DNA from: Candidatus Saccharibacteria bacterium UBA6040
GTDB taxonomy: Bacteria > Patescibacteriota > Saccharimonadia > Saccharimonadales > Saccharimonadaceae
Reading direction: 5' to 3'
Assembly (NCBI GenBank): GCA_002429245.1
Contig: DIZA01000002.1
Span: 139,399-203,398 of the forward strand
Length of the DNA stretch: 64,000 nt
A program made the translations under genes and the position numbers. The notes under the pieces are model-generated. The model saw only the letters and a list, made by a program, of their open reading frames with translations, searched no databases and was not told the origin of the DNA. Of this stretch, positions 9,030-16,812 are shown in pieces (the stretch's first letter is position 1; each line of letters begins with the position of its first letter).

Positions 9030-9245
9030 ATGGATAAATTAGCATTTGTACTCGGGTATGCCCTACCAGCACTTGGTGCAGCAATCGGTATTGGTATTAC
9101 GGCCAGCGGTGCGTTGAACGCATTTGGACGTAACCCAGAAAAGCTCGCAGAAATTCGTACACTCATGATCCTTGGTATCGTGTTCGCCGACTCATTGGCC
9201 TTCATTGGTATCATCGTCGCAATTATTGCGAAGTTCATTAGTTAG
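9030..9245 (+). CDS. atpE: F0F1 ATP synthase subunit c
   Basis: A 71-aa two-helix hairpin that forms the rotor ring. Helix 1 has the glycine-repeat packing motif (GAAIGIGITASG), the polar loop is GRNP (residues 33-36) and the ion-binding carboxylate is Asp54 in VFADSLAFIG. An Asp at this site without the Gln and Ser ligands of sodium rings fits proton coupling. AAGGAG lies 7-8 nt before the ATG, a strong site suited to a high-copy subunit. Confidence 0.96.
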   Translation: MDKLAFVLGYALPALGAAIGIGITASGALNAFGRNPEKLAEIRTLMILGIVFADSLAFIGIIVAIIAKFIS

Positions 9246-9253
9246 GAGTTTTT

Positions 9254-9790
9254 GTGCAAGAGTTAACACAATTAGCAGCAACAACGAACATCTTTACCAG
9301 CCTTGGTATTGATTGGCATAACCTGATTATTCAGATTGTTGCTTTCTTGTTATTGGTGTTTCTTCTCGGTAAGTACGTCTATCCATGGCTTATGAAGTCT
9401 GTCGACGAGCGCCAAGCTGGCATCGAAGCGGCGGCAAAAGCTACTGCTGAAGCGCAAAAGTCTGCCGAGACAAACAAAGAAGCTGTTGCTGAACTACTTG
9501 CAGAAGCCCGCAAGGAAGCCAGCGAGATCATTAGTACTGCAAAACTCGAATCTGCCGAAATTGTTAGTACGACTGAAGAAAAGTCACGAAAATTGGCTGA
9601 ACGAATTGCCCAAGATGCACACGAACAACTTGATAAAGATGTGGTGAATGCCCGAAAGGTCCTTTACAATGACACGCTTGAACTCGTTGGGCTTGCAACT
9701 GAAAAGATCATAGGCAAGAAGCTTGATAAAAAAGCCGACGCTGAATTAATTGCGTCTGCGGTTTCTTCTTCTGAAAGCAGGAGCAAGTAA
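9254..9790 (+). CDS. atpF: F0F1 ATP synthase subunit b
   Basis: A 178-aa peripheral-stalk subunit. One membrane helix (about residues 22-42, IIQIVAFLLLVFLLGKYVYP) is followed by a long charged coiled coil rich in Ala, Glu and Lys. It starts with GTG, supported by TAGGAG 5 nt upstream. Its stop overlaps the atpH start (TAATG at 9788-9792). Length and layout are normal for the family. Confidence 0.94.
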   Translation: MQELTQLAATTNIFTSLGIDWHNLIIQIVAFLLLVFLLGKYVYPWLMKSVDERQAGIEAAAKATAEAQKSAETNKEAVAELLAEARKEASEIISTAKLESAEIVSTTEEKSRKLAERIAQDAHEQLDKDVVNARKVLYNDTLELVGLATEKIIGKKLDKKADAELIASAVSSSESRSK

Positions 9791-10191
9791 TGACCCGCCT
9801 TTCACGCCGCAGCATTGCTGAGTATGTCGCGACAAACTTGATCGAAGGAACGCCTTCGAAAAAAGCATTGCTGACCGAGTTGGCTGCGTTTCTTATCGAT
9901 ACGCAGCGCACAAAAGAACTCGACCTGATTGTCCGCGACATCGAGTACTACCTCGCCGAGAAAGGCTATGTCCGAACGAATATTGTTTCAGCTTTTGATC
10001 TAAGTGCTGAAACGAAAAAAGCACTCGAAGCATTTGTAAAGAAAGCGACCAAAGCAACCCAAGTGTCACTTTCAAGCATGGTTGAACCGGCCGTGCTTGG
10101 CGGCGTCAAAATCAGTGTTCCCGGCCGTGAACTTGATCAGACAATTGCCCGCCAACTGACCGTACTAAAGACCAGATTCAAGAAAGTTTAA
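9790..10191 (+). CDS. atpH: F0F1 ATP synthase subunit delta (short form)
   Basis: A 133-aa delta/OSCP subunit that ties the peripheral stalk to F1. The C-terminal domain is recognisable: VEPAVLGGVKISVPGRELDQTIARQLTVLK matches the family's DPxLIGG...DxSVxxRLxxL ending. Typical delta proteins are about 175-185 aa, so the N-terminal six-helix domain that binds the alpha subunits is shortened. The start is fixed by the TAATG overlap with atpF, so truncation by a wrong start is unlikely. Confidence 0.9.
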   Translation: MTRLSRRSIAEYVATNLIEGTPSKKALLTELAAFLIDTQRTKELDLIVRDIEYYLAEKGYVRTNIVSAFDLSAETKKALEAFVKKATKATQVSLSSMVEPAVLGGVKISVPGRELDQTIARQLTVLKTRFKKV

Positions 10192-10204
10192 AGGAATTAT
10201 ATTT

Positions 10205-11731
10205 ATGAGCGAACTATCAATTACTGACCTATCAAACGATCTGCGTAATGCGATCGAAAACCTAGATACTAAAAAACAACTCGATGAAGTTGGCGTCATT
10301 ACTCGTATTGGCGATGGCGTGGCGTGGATTCATGGCCTCCGCAGTGCTGGCTACAGTGAGGTTTTGAACATCGAAACTCCTAACGGGATTGTTGAGGCCT
10401 TTGCATTGAACCTTCTTGAAGACGAAATTGGTGCTGTGCTGCTTGGTGATGACGCAGCGGTGAAAGCTGGACAGACTGTTCGCCTCAAAGGAACTGTACT
10501 TGAAGTTCCGGTTGGCCCTGAACTGCTTGGTCGCGTCGTGGACCCACTCGGTCACGCACTTGACGGTGGTCCTGCAATTAAAGCGAAGCAAACTGGCCTT
10601 GTCGAACGTGAAGCAATTGGCGTCATGGGTCGTAAGTCAGTCTTTGAACCTTTGATGACAGGTATTATGGCCATCGATGCGATGTTCCCTATTGGCCGTG
10701 GTCAGCGTGAGCTTATTATTGGTGACCGCCAAACTGGTAAAACAGCCATTGCTATCGACACGATGATTAACCAAGCCAAGCAAAACACTGGTGTCGTTAA
10801 CGTCTATGTTGCGATCGGTCAGAAATTCTCAAAGATCGCTCGTCTTGTTGAACGTTTGAAGCAAGAAGGCGTGATGGATCAAACGATTATCGTTGCCACT
10901 AGCCCGTCTGATCCTGCGTCACTCCTCTACCTCGCGCCGTATGCCGCAACTGCTATGGGTGAGTACTTCCGCGACAACTCTCAGCACGCACTGATGATTT
11001 ACGATGACTTGACGAAGCACGCAGTCGCCTATCGTCAAATGTCACTGCTTCTTCGTCGTCCACCAGGACGTGAAGCGTATCCAGGTGACGTCTTCTATCT
11101 TCACTCTCGCCTTCTTGAGCGATCTGCGAAACTATCCGACGAACTTGGTGGTGGATCTTTGACTGCCCTTCCGATCATCGAAACTCAGGCTGGTGACATT
11201 AGCGCCTACATTCCAACTAACGTGATTTCTATCACCGACGGTCAGATCTTCCTCGAAACAGACTTGTTCTACCAGGGTATTCGTCCAGCGATCTCTGCTG
11301 GTCTGTCTGTGTCTCGTGTTGGTGGTGCAGCCCAAACTGCGGCTGTGAAATCAGTTTCAAGTCACTTGAAGCTCGGCCTTTCTCAGTTCCGCGAACTTGC
11401 CAGCTTTGCGCAATTTGGTTCAGATCTTGACGAAGCGACCAAGAAGCAGATTGATCGTGGACAACGTTTGACTGAACTTTTGAAGCAGCACCAATATAAG
11501 CCTGCCGCGATTTGGGAACAAGTCGCTAGTATTGCCGCGGTGACTAATGGGTTCTTTGACACCGTCTCTGCAGCAAGAATTAAGGATGCACAGTCTGCAC
11601 TCCTTACGAAACTATGGGCAGAACACAAAAAGGACATGGAAACCCTTGATAAGGGTGGCAAGCCTGATGACGCGATGAACAAGATTATCGAGACCGCTGC
11701 TCGTTCAGCTGCGAAAGGCTTCACGGGCTAA
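10205..11731 (+). CDS. atpA: F0F1 ATP synthase subunit alpha
   Basis: A 508-aa non-catalytic nucleotide-binding subunit of F1. The N-terminal beta-barrel contains GVITRIGDGVAWIHGL. The P-loop is GDRQTGKTAIAIDT, followed by the alpha-specific segment LLRRPPGREAYPGDVFYLHSR and the arginine-finger region ISVGLS-like (PAISAGLSVSRVGGAAQ). Full length with no anomaly. AAAGGAA lies about 8 nt upstream of the ATG. Confidence 0.97.
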   Translation: MSELSITDLSNDLRNAIENLDTKKQLDEVGVITRIGDGVAWIHGLRSAGYSEVLNIETPNGIVEAFALNLLEDEIGAVLLGDDAAVKAGQTVRLKGTVLEVPVGPELLGRVVDPLGHALDGGPAIKAKQTGLVEREAIGVMGRKSVFEPLMTGIMAIDAMFPIGRGQRELIIGDRQTGKTAIAIDTMINQAKQNTGVVNVYVAIGQKFSKIARLVERLKQEGVMDQTIIVATSPSDPASLLYLAPYAATAMGEYFRDNSQHALMIYDDLTKHAVAYRQMSLLLRRPPGREAYPGDVFYLHSRLLERSAKLSDELGGGSLTALPIIETQAGDISAYIPTNVISITDGQIFLETDLFYQGIRPAISAGLSVSRVGGAAQTAAVKSVSSHLKLGLSQFRELASFAQFGSDLDEATKKQIDRGQRLTELLKQHQYKPAAIWEQVASIAAVTNGFFDTVSAARIKDAQSALLTKLWAEHKKDMETLDKGGKPDDAMNKIIETAARSAAKGFTG

Positions 11732-11734
11732 TAC

Positions 11735-12604
11735 ATGGCTGGAACGCAACTATTAAAGTCACGCATTCGAAGCGTGAAAAGTACTCGCCAGATTACCAAG
11801 GCGATGCAGTTGGTTGCAGCCAGTAAAATGCGTCGTGCGCAGGAAGCAACCAAAGCATCTGCGCCGTACACGGAAGCGGCTCGTGAACTACTCGCTGGAC
11901 TTGCGACTCGCACATCGGTGAAAAGTCACCCTCTGTTTGCGCAACGTCCCATCAAGAATCGCTTGATGATTGTGATTGCATCTGACAAGGGACTTGCTGG
12001 TGCGTACAATAGCAACATTACGAAAATATATGTCGGTGAGTTAAAAGCTGACGACAAAGCGGGTATTAAAAATAAGACGATCACTGTTGGACGAAAAGCT
12101 TCTCAGCTGGCCGCACGGCTTAAAGATACCGAGGTGATAGGTGCTTACGAAGAACTTCCAGATCAGCCGGATGGCAGCGAGCTACGAGCGATTCTTGATA
12201 CCGCTAAAAATCACTTTACGGCTGGCGAAGTCGATGCTGTTGATGTGATCTATACCGACTTCATTAGCAGTATTGCACAGGAAGCAAAAGTTATGCGCGT
12301 GCTTCCCGCTGGATTTGATGACACCCTTCAGCCAACTCCTTCAAACGATGTGACGTACGAGCCAGGAACGGCCGAAGTGCTTGACAGTGTGACCTACCGT
12401 CTTGTTGGTGCGCAGCTATTTCAGGCGTTACTGGATGCACGCGCCAGTGAACACAGCATGCGTATGATTGCGATGAAGAATGCGTCTGACAATGCATCTG
12501 ATTTGATAGACGATTTAACATTAGAAATGAATAAGGCCCGCCAAAGCGCGATTACCCAGGAACTTGCAGAGATTTCCGGCGGCGTTGAGGCATTAAGTGA
12601 ATAA
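11735..12604 (+). CDS. atpG: F0F1 ATP synthase subunit gamma
   Basis: The 289-aa central rotor shaft. The N-terminal helix LKSRIRSVKSTRQITKAMQLVAASKMRRAQ and the C-terminal helix MKNASDNASDLIDDLTLEMNKARQSAITQELAEI are the two conserved strands of the coiled coil that turns inside alpha3beta3. It starts 4 nt after atpA, and its stop lies inside the atpD Shine-Dalgarno region, so the three genes are tightly coupled. Confidence 0.96.
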   Translation: MAGTQLLKSRIRSVKSTRQITKAMQLVAASKMRRAQEATKASAPYTEAARELLAGLATRTSVKSHPLFAQRPIKNRLMIVIASDKGLAGAYNSNITKIYVGELKADDKAGIKNKTITVGRKASQLAARLKDTEVIGAYEELPDQPDGSELRAILDTAKNHFTAGEVDAVDVIYTDFISSIAQEAKVMRVLPAGFDDTLQPTPSNDVTYEPGTAEVLDSVTYRLVGAQLFQALLDARASEHSMRMIAMKNASDNASDLIDDLTLEMNKARQSAITQELAEISGGVEALSE

Positions 12605-12614
12605 GGAGAAAATA

Positions 12615-13994
12615 ATGGCTAAGAATACAGGAAAAATTATACAAATCGTTGGAGTCGTCGTTGACGTCCAGTTTGCAGGTGAACTACCTGCAATCAACGA
12701 TGCACTTATTATCAACAGCGACAAACGAAAGATGACCTTTGAGGTTGCTCAACACCTTAGCGAAAATACGGTTCGTGCGATCGCACTTTCAAGTACTGAC
12801 GGACTTCGTCGTGGTGACGACGTCATCGCAACGGGTGCGCCAATCAGTGTTCCTGTTGGTGACATGACACAAGGACGTATGTTCAACGTGATCGGCGAAG
12901 TGATCGATGGTCAGCCAGCCCTCGTGAACCCGACACTTGCTTCTATTCACCGCCAAGCTCCTTCTCTTGACGAACAAGCCAACAAATCTGAAGTCCTCGA
13001 AACAGGCATTAAAGTTGTTGACCTTATCGCCCCACTAATTAAGGGTGGTAAAGCCGGCCTCTTCGCCGGTGCAGGGGTTGGTAAGACCGTCCTTATCACC
13101 GAGCTAATTAATAACATCGCCAAGTTCCACAGCGGTAACTCTGTCTTTGCCGGTGTTGGTGAGCGTACTCGTGAAGGTAACGACCTTTACTACGAAATGA
13201 AAGAAGCGGGCGTCCTTGAAAAGACCAGCCTTGTCTTTGGTCAGATGAATGAACCACCTGGAGCTCGTCTTCGCGTGGCGCTTTCTGGACTTGCGATGGC
13301 AGAAGCCTTCCGTGACGATGGAAAAGATGTCCTTCTGTTTATCGATAACATCTTCCGATTTACTCAAGCCGGTGCAGAAGTTTCTGCCCTTCTCGGTCGT
13401 CTTCCTTCAGCCGTGGGATATCAACCAAACCTCCAAGAGGAAATGGGTGAACTTCAAGAACGTATTACATCAACGAAAAAAGGTTCAATTACCTCTGTCC
13501 AAGCAGTCTTCGTGCCAGCGGACGACCTTACTGACCCAGCACCTGCTGCAACCTTCGCCCACCTTGATGCGACGATCGTTATGAACCGTGCGCTAACGGA
13601 AATTGGTATCTACCCTGCTGTTGACGTCCTAGCTTCAAGCTCAACTAGCCTTGATCCAGAAATTGTTGGTGAGGAACACTACCGTGTCGCTCGTGAAGTA
13701 CAGCGTGTCCTGCAACAGTACAAGGAACTTCAGGACATCATCGCTATTCTTGGTATGGAAGAACTTTCTGACGATCAAAAGCAAACTGTTGCTCGTGCTC
13801 GTCGTGTGCAACGCTACCTCTCACAACCGTTCTTTGTTGCTGAAAAATACACCGGTAATAAGGGTCAGTACATCAAGATCGAAGACACTATTCGTGACTT
13901 TAGCGACATCCTTGCGGGTAAATACGACGAACAGCCAGAAGAATGGTTCTACATGGCTGCTGGCCCATTGTCTGAAAAGGCAAAGAAAGTTTAG
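12615..13994 (+). CDS. atpD: F0F1 ATP synthase subunit beta
   Basis: The 459-aa catalytic subunit. The P-loop is GGAGVGKTVLI; catalytic-site motifs GERTREGND (Glu of the glutamate switch) and LLFIDNIFRFTQAG are present, as is the DELSEED equivalent, here EELSDDQ. An upstream in-frame ATG exists at 12597, but AAGGAG at 12604-12608 is 6 nt before the ATG at 12615 and fixes the start. Full length for the family. Confidence 0.97.
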   Translation: MAKNTGKIIQIVGVVVDVQFAGELPAINDALIINSDKRKMTFEVAQHLSENTVRAIALSSTDGLRRGDDVIATGAPISVPVGDMTQGRMFNVIGEVIDGQPALVNPTLASIHRQAPSLDEQANKSEVLETGIKVVDLIAPLIKGGKAGLFAGAGVGKTVLITELINNIAKFHSGNSVFAGVGERTREGNDLYYEMKEAGVLEKTSLVFGQMNEPPGARLRVALSGLAMAEAFRDDGKDVLLFIDNIFRFTQAGAEVSALLGRLPSAVGYQPNLQEEMGELQERITSTKKGSITSVQAVFVPADDLTDPAPAATFAHLDATIVMNRALTEIGIYPAVDVLASSSTSLDPEIVGEEHYRVAREVQRVLQQYKELQDIIAILGMEELSDDQKQTVARARRVQRYLSQPFFVAEKYTGNKGQYIKIEDTIRDFSDILAGKYDEQPEEWFYMAAGPLSEKAKKV

Positions 13995-13997
13995 TCA

Positions 13998-14420
13998 ATG
14001 CATTTGCAACTGATTACCCTAACTGGCATCGCGATCGATCAAGAGATCTACGAAATCAGTGCGCCAACTGCCGCTGGTCCTATTAGTGTATTCCCGGGAC
14101 ATGAACCACTTGTTTCAGTGGCCATTCCTGGTGCACTTGCCGTTCGTTACAAAAAAGGTGATCCTGACGATGCTCGCGAGTTCTTTGCGATCAGTGGTGG
14201 TGTGATTGAAGTGAATCAAACAGCCGTTCGTGTTCTGGTTGATGAAGCTGATCACGGTGATGATATTATTGAAGCTGAATCTCAGGCGGCACTTGATCGT
14301 GCGCTGACGCTAAAAGCCGAAGCCAAGAACCAGGTTGATATTGATCACGCCAAAGAACTTATTGATCGTCACACGGTTCGATTACAAGTTGCTGGTTTAC
14401 GTCGACACAAACGACGGTAG
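13998..14420 (+). CDS. atpC: F0F1 ATP synthase subunit epsilon
   Basis: A 140-aa subunit with an N-terminal beta-sandwich (LQLITLTGIAIDQEIYEISAPTAAGPISVFPGHEPLVS, where GxIxVxPGHxPL is the hallmark) and a C-terminal helical hairpin that can inhibit ATP hydrolysis. It begins 4 nt after atpD and closes the operon. Confidence 0.93.
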   Translation: MHLQLITLTGIAIDQEIYEISAPTAAGPISVFPGHEPLVSVAIPGALAVRYKKGDPDDAREFFAISGGVIEVNQTAVRVLVDEADHGDDIIEAESQAALDRALTLKAEAKNQVDIDHAKELIDRHTVRLQVAGLRRHKRR

Positions 14421-14429
14421 TGATTATGG

Positions 14430-14466
14430 TTGCACTCACCCCTTAAGCGTCGTACTATCGGTGAGT
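14430..14466 (+). promoter_or_regulatory. Promoter of the acyltransferase gene with flanking palindrome
   Basis: TTGCAC (14430-14435), a 17-nt spacer, then TACTAT (14453-14458). A perfect 7-bp inverted repeat, ACTCACC (14434-14440) and GGTGAGT (14460-14466), brackets the -10 box and could be an operator or an RNA hairpin. A leader of about 50 nt follows. Confidence 0.5.
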
Positions 14467-14515
14467 ATGTCGTAACTGCGATATATCACAGCAAAGACCC
14501 CTGAAGGGGGTGGAT

Positions 14516-15184
14516 ATGAAGTTCAAGAAGAACCTGAACTGGTTCCTTCGCACTGGCACGCTTGGGCTGTACGCTCGAAAGCGTTGGCCGACGAAAGTCG
14601 TTGGGCGCGACCAAATTCCTAATGAGGCGTACGTGCTCGTTGTTGGACCGCACAAGACTGGAAAAGAGACGGTGATCGTCCCTGCGCATCTGCAGGAGTA
14701 CGAGTACCACATCATGGCGAAGGCCTCGCTGTTCGCGATTCCAGTCTTTGGCTGGATCTTTACGAAGGCTGGAGGAATTCCGGTTTTTCGTAAAGACGGA
14801 CGCGCTGCCGATGTCATCGGTCCGTCGGTCGAGGAGCTTAGAAAGGGATTCCCCATTCTGATCTTCCCCGAGTCGACGCGGTTCTACGACCCTGCACTAC
14901 ATAGGGGTAAAGCCGGCGCGGTGCGAATCGCGCTACTGGCCAACTCGCTGATCGTGTTGGCGGGGCTTCGCGGAATGATGAATACTGCGCCTGACGCGGA
15001 GCGGTCGATTCATCTTGGTGTGTTCGATCCGCGAGCCGAGCTCGAGAAGATTCGGCAGACGAGAACTGAGAAGTTGTCGGATGCGGAAGGCGCTCGCCTC
15101 GTGACCGATGTCATGATGGAACAGCTCGCCGAGCTGGCGAACACTGTCTACGACAACCAGGACGAGCGGGACGACCGGGCGTGA
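14516..15184 (+). CDS. PlsC-like 1-acylglycerol-3-phosphate acyltransferase family protein
   Basis: A 222-aa lysophospholipid acyltransferase (LPLAT/PlsC) family protein expected to act at the inner membrane in phospholipid synthesis or remodelling. Block I appears as PHKTGKETV, that is H-x4-E where the family has H-x4-D. Block II is GGIPVFRKDGR, block III is FPESTR, and a later hydrophobic segment (IALLANSLIVLAG) resembles block IV. GAAGGGGG 5 nt before the ATG at 14516 decides the start over an in-frame GTG at 14510. GC-richer codon use than the ATP operon (GAG, CTG, AAG preferred) suggests transfer. Enzymatic specificity is inferred. Confidence 0.75.
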   Translation: MKFKKNLNWFLRTGTLGLYARKRWPTKVVGRDQIPNEAYVLVVGPHKTGKETVIVPAHLQEYEYHIMAKASLFAIPVFGWIFTKAGGIPVFRKDGRAADVIGPSVEELRKGFPILIFPESTRFYDPALHRGKAGAVRIALLANSLIVLAGLRGMMNTAPDAERSIHLGVFDPRAELEKIRQTRTEKLSDAEGARLVTDVMMEQLAELANTVYDNQDERDDRA

Positions 15185-15210
15185 TGCCCGTGTTGTCCCG
15201 CTCGTCGGGT
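15161..15210 (+). terminator. Long GC-rich hairpin at the end of the acyltransferase gene
   Basis: GACGAGCGGGAC pairs perfectly with GTCCCGCTCGTC across an inner CGGGC/GCCCG stem; the stop codon sits in the apical loop. There is no clear T-run, so it may protect the 3' end or pause transcription rather than terminate it alone. Confidence 0.6.
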
Positions 15211-15231
15211 TCGCACTTCAAGGGTCTTTGC

Positions 15232-16179
15232 TTATTTCCCTAGTAATTCACGCACCTCATCGGTGCTTTTTGTATGCATCATTTTCTCGCGAAGCTCGGA
15301 TGCTCCGTCAAAGTTCCGCACATAGATCTTAAAGAATCGTTTCAAAGGATCGAATTTCCGTGGCTCTAATTCGGCTGAATACTTATCAAATAAATCTAGT
15401 TGCATATTCAGAAGGCCGATCAATTCTTCACGTGTCCGTTCTTTTTTTTCTTTCGCAAAGGCAAAAGGATCACTAAAGACACCGCGGCCAATCATGACGC
15501 CATCAATGCCGTATCCTTTAACCAGCTCAATGCCGTGTTCGCGATCACGAATATCGCCGTTAATCGTCAGTAACGTCTGTGGCGCAATCTCGTCACGCAG
15601 TTTTTTAATGTCATGAATCAGTTCGAAGTGCGCCGGGACTTTGCTCATCTCTTTTCGAGTTCGTAAGTGAATCGTGAGGTTCACGACGTCCTGTTTCAGA
15701 ATATGAGTCAGCCATGCGGTCCACTCTTCTGTCTTCAGATCACCCAGGCGAGTCTTTACACTGACAGGTAGGCCAGATTTCTTGGCAGCCGCTATCAGCT
15801 CTGCAGCGCGCTCTGGATCACGAATAAGGCCACTTCCCGCCCCCGTCTTGATGACATCCTTGGCAGGACAGCCCATATTAATATCGATACCCGCAAATCC
15901 TTGTTCGGCGAGCCCATTTGCCATAAATTCGAAGTATTCAGGACTCGTTCCCCAAATTTGGGCGACCATTGGGTGCTCGTCGTCAGTAAAGGCCAAGCGA
16001 CCACGAGTACTGGCGCGGCCTTTTTCGCTAAAATAACTGGCTGCATTCGCGAATTCGGTAAAGTAGACATCCGGTCCACCGGCTGCCTCGACGACATGAC
16101 GAAAAACGACGTCGGTGACGGCTTCCATAGGAGCCAAGATGAAGAATGGTTTTGGGAGGTCTTGCCAGAAGTTTTTCAT
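15232..16179 (-). CDS. tRNA-dihydrouridine synthase
   Basis: A 315-aa FMN-dependent Dus-family enzyme that reduces uridines to dihydrouridine in tRNA D-loops. The TIM barrel begins FILAPMEAVTDVVFRHVV; the catalytic Cys lies in DINMGCPAKDVIKTGAGSGLI; FMN-binding lysine and histidine segments are VSVKTRLG and TIHLRTRKEMSK; the phosphate site is INGDI...DGVMIGRG. Length is normal. A weak -10 (GATAAT) ends 10 nt before the ATG. Which of the DusA/B/C specificities applies cannot be told. Confidence 0.92.
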   Translation of the reverse strand: MKNFWQDLPKPFFILAPMEAVTDVVFRHVVEAAGGPDVYFTEFANAASYFSEKGRASTRGRLAFTDDEHPMVAQIWGTSPEYFEFMANGLAEQGFAGIDINMGCPAKDVIKTGAGSGLIRDPERAAELIAAAKKSGLPVSVKTRLGDLKTEEWTAWLTHILKQDVVNLTIHLRTRKEMSKVPAHFELIHDIKKLRDEIAPQTLLTINGDIRDREHGIELVKGYGIDGVMIGRGVFSDPFAFAKEKKERTREELIGLLNMQLDLFDKYSAELEPRKFDPLKRFFKIYVRNFDGASELREKMMHTKSTDEVRELLGK

Positions 16180-16218
16180 TGCGGTGCTTATTATCTCATG
16201 CGTGTCTTTAAATCAAAA

Positions 16219-16262
16219 ACGCTCAATCTACTCATAAACGAGTTATGGGTAGGTTGAGCGGA
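16219..16262 (-). terminator. Rho-independent terminator of the Cys-rich protein gene
   Basis: A long near-perfect stem of about 19 bp (arms read CGCTCAACCTACCCATAA and TTTATGAGTAGATTGAGCG on the minus strand) is followed by TTTTTG. It separates the small gene at 16.3-16.5 kb from the dihydrouridine synthase gene downstream. Confidence 0.8.
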
Positions 16263-16300
16263 CAGAGATAGTGATTTTTTGCCCCATCCACTCGTGCCTT

Positions 16301-16492
16301 TCAGCCTCTGGGTCGCTTGTCGCAACCCGGGAGATGATCGGTCGGCTCACCTGCAGAAGACAGTTTGAGGCTGCACTTGCTACAGTTGAGCTTCTTGCCT
16401 GGGGAGAATGTGTCTCCGTGAGGCATGTTCGGGCAACAGCCCTTGCAGTGTTTCGTGCCGGCCGTGCTCGATGTATCGGCAGCGGGTGCCAT
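16301..16492 (-). CDS. Small Cys-rich protein (63 aa)
   Basis: I do not recognise a family. The protein has seven... visible cysteines arranged as CKGCC near residue 16, CSKC near 37 and GC near 57, plus His residues, a layout that suggests zinc or other metal binding. It is hydrophilic with no signal peptide. TAGGAG 8 nt before the ATG gives a strong start. Codon use is GC-rich. It has its own near-consensus promoter, a leader of about 270 nt and a strong terminator, forming a stand-alone transcription unit between uvrD-like and dus genes. A 14-bp inverted repeat brackets the unit. Confidence 0.7.
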   Translation of the reverse strand: MAPAADTSSTAGTKHCKGCCPNMPHGDTFSPGKKLNCSKCSLKLSSAGEPTDHLPGCDKRPRG

Positions 16493-16766
16493 GTGATCAA
16501 CTCCTAAGGTTGGTCGTTGTTGGATGGATGGACGCTTTGGGCGGCCCCGCCCCTACCACACACTTGGGAAGCCGCCCCCGCAGTACTCTGCAAGTTCGGT
16601 TGAAGTGTGTTATTCGATCGATCAGGAAACAGATGGGTCAGGACATCTGACATCTGACTGAAAGGGAGGGACGGGACCACAGTTCCGGAGGGCATCGCGC
16701 GCCAGCTGCCGGAACTATTTCACTATCTCTGTCAATGTCTCACGTCCTCACCCAGTGCTAATACTT
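16493..16766 (-). promoter_or_regulatory. Long structured 5' leader of the Cys-rich protein gene
   Basis: About 270 nt with no convincing ORF. Visible elements are an 8-bp perfect stem (AGTTCCGG with CCGGAACT, 16681-16716), a tandem TCTGACA-type repeat near 16645-16660, GC-rich segments near 16545-16580, and the sequence GACAGAGATAGTGA (16720-16733) that is complementary to a site in the 3' region. It could be a regulatory leader; no known riboswitch class is recognised. Confidence 0.45.
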
Positions 16767-16796
16767 ATTATAGCACTTTTTACCCCTTAGAGTCAA
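16754..16796 (-). promoter_or_regulatory. Near-consensus promoter with overlapping palindrome
   Basis: On the minus strand TTGACT (16791-16796), an 18-nt spacer ending TGC, then TATAAT (16767-16772). A 7-bp perfect inverted repeat AGTGCTA/TAGCACT (16754-16760 and 16771-16777) straddles the -10, the usual place for a repressor site. Confidence 0.7.
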
Positions 16797-16812
16797 TACC
16801 CTCAAAGGGGTA

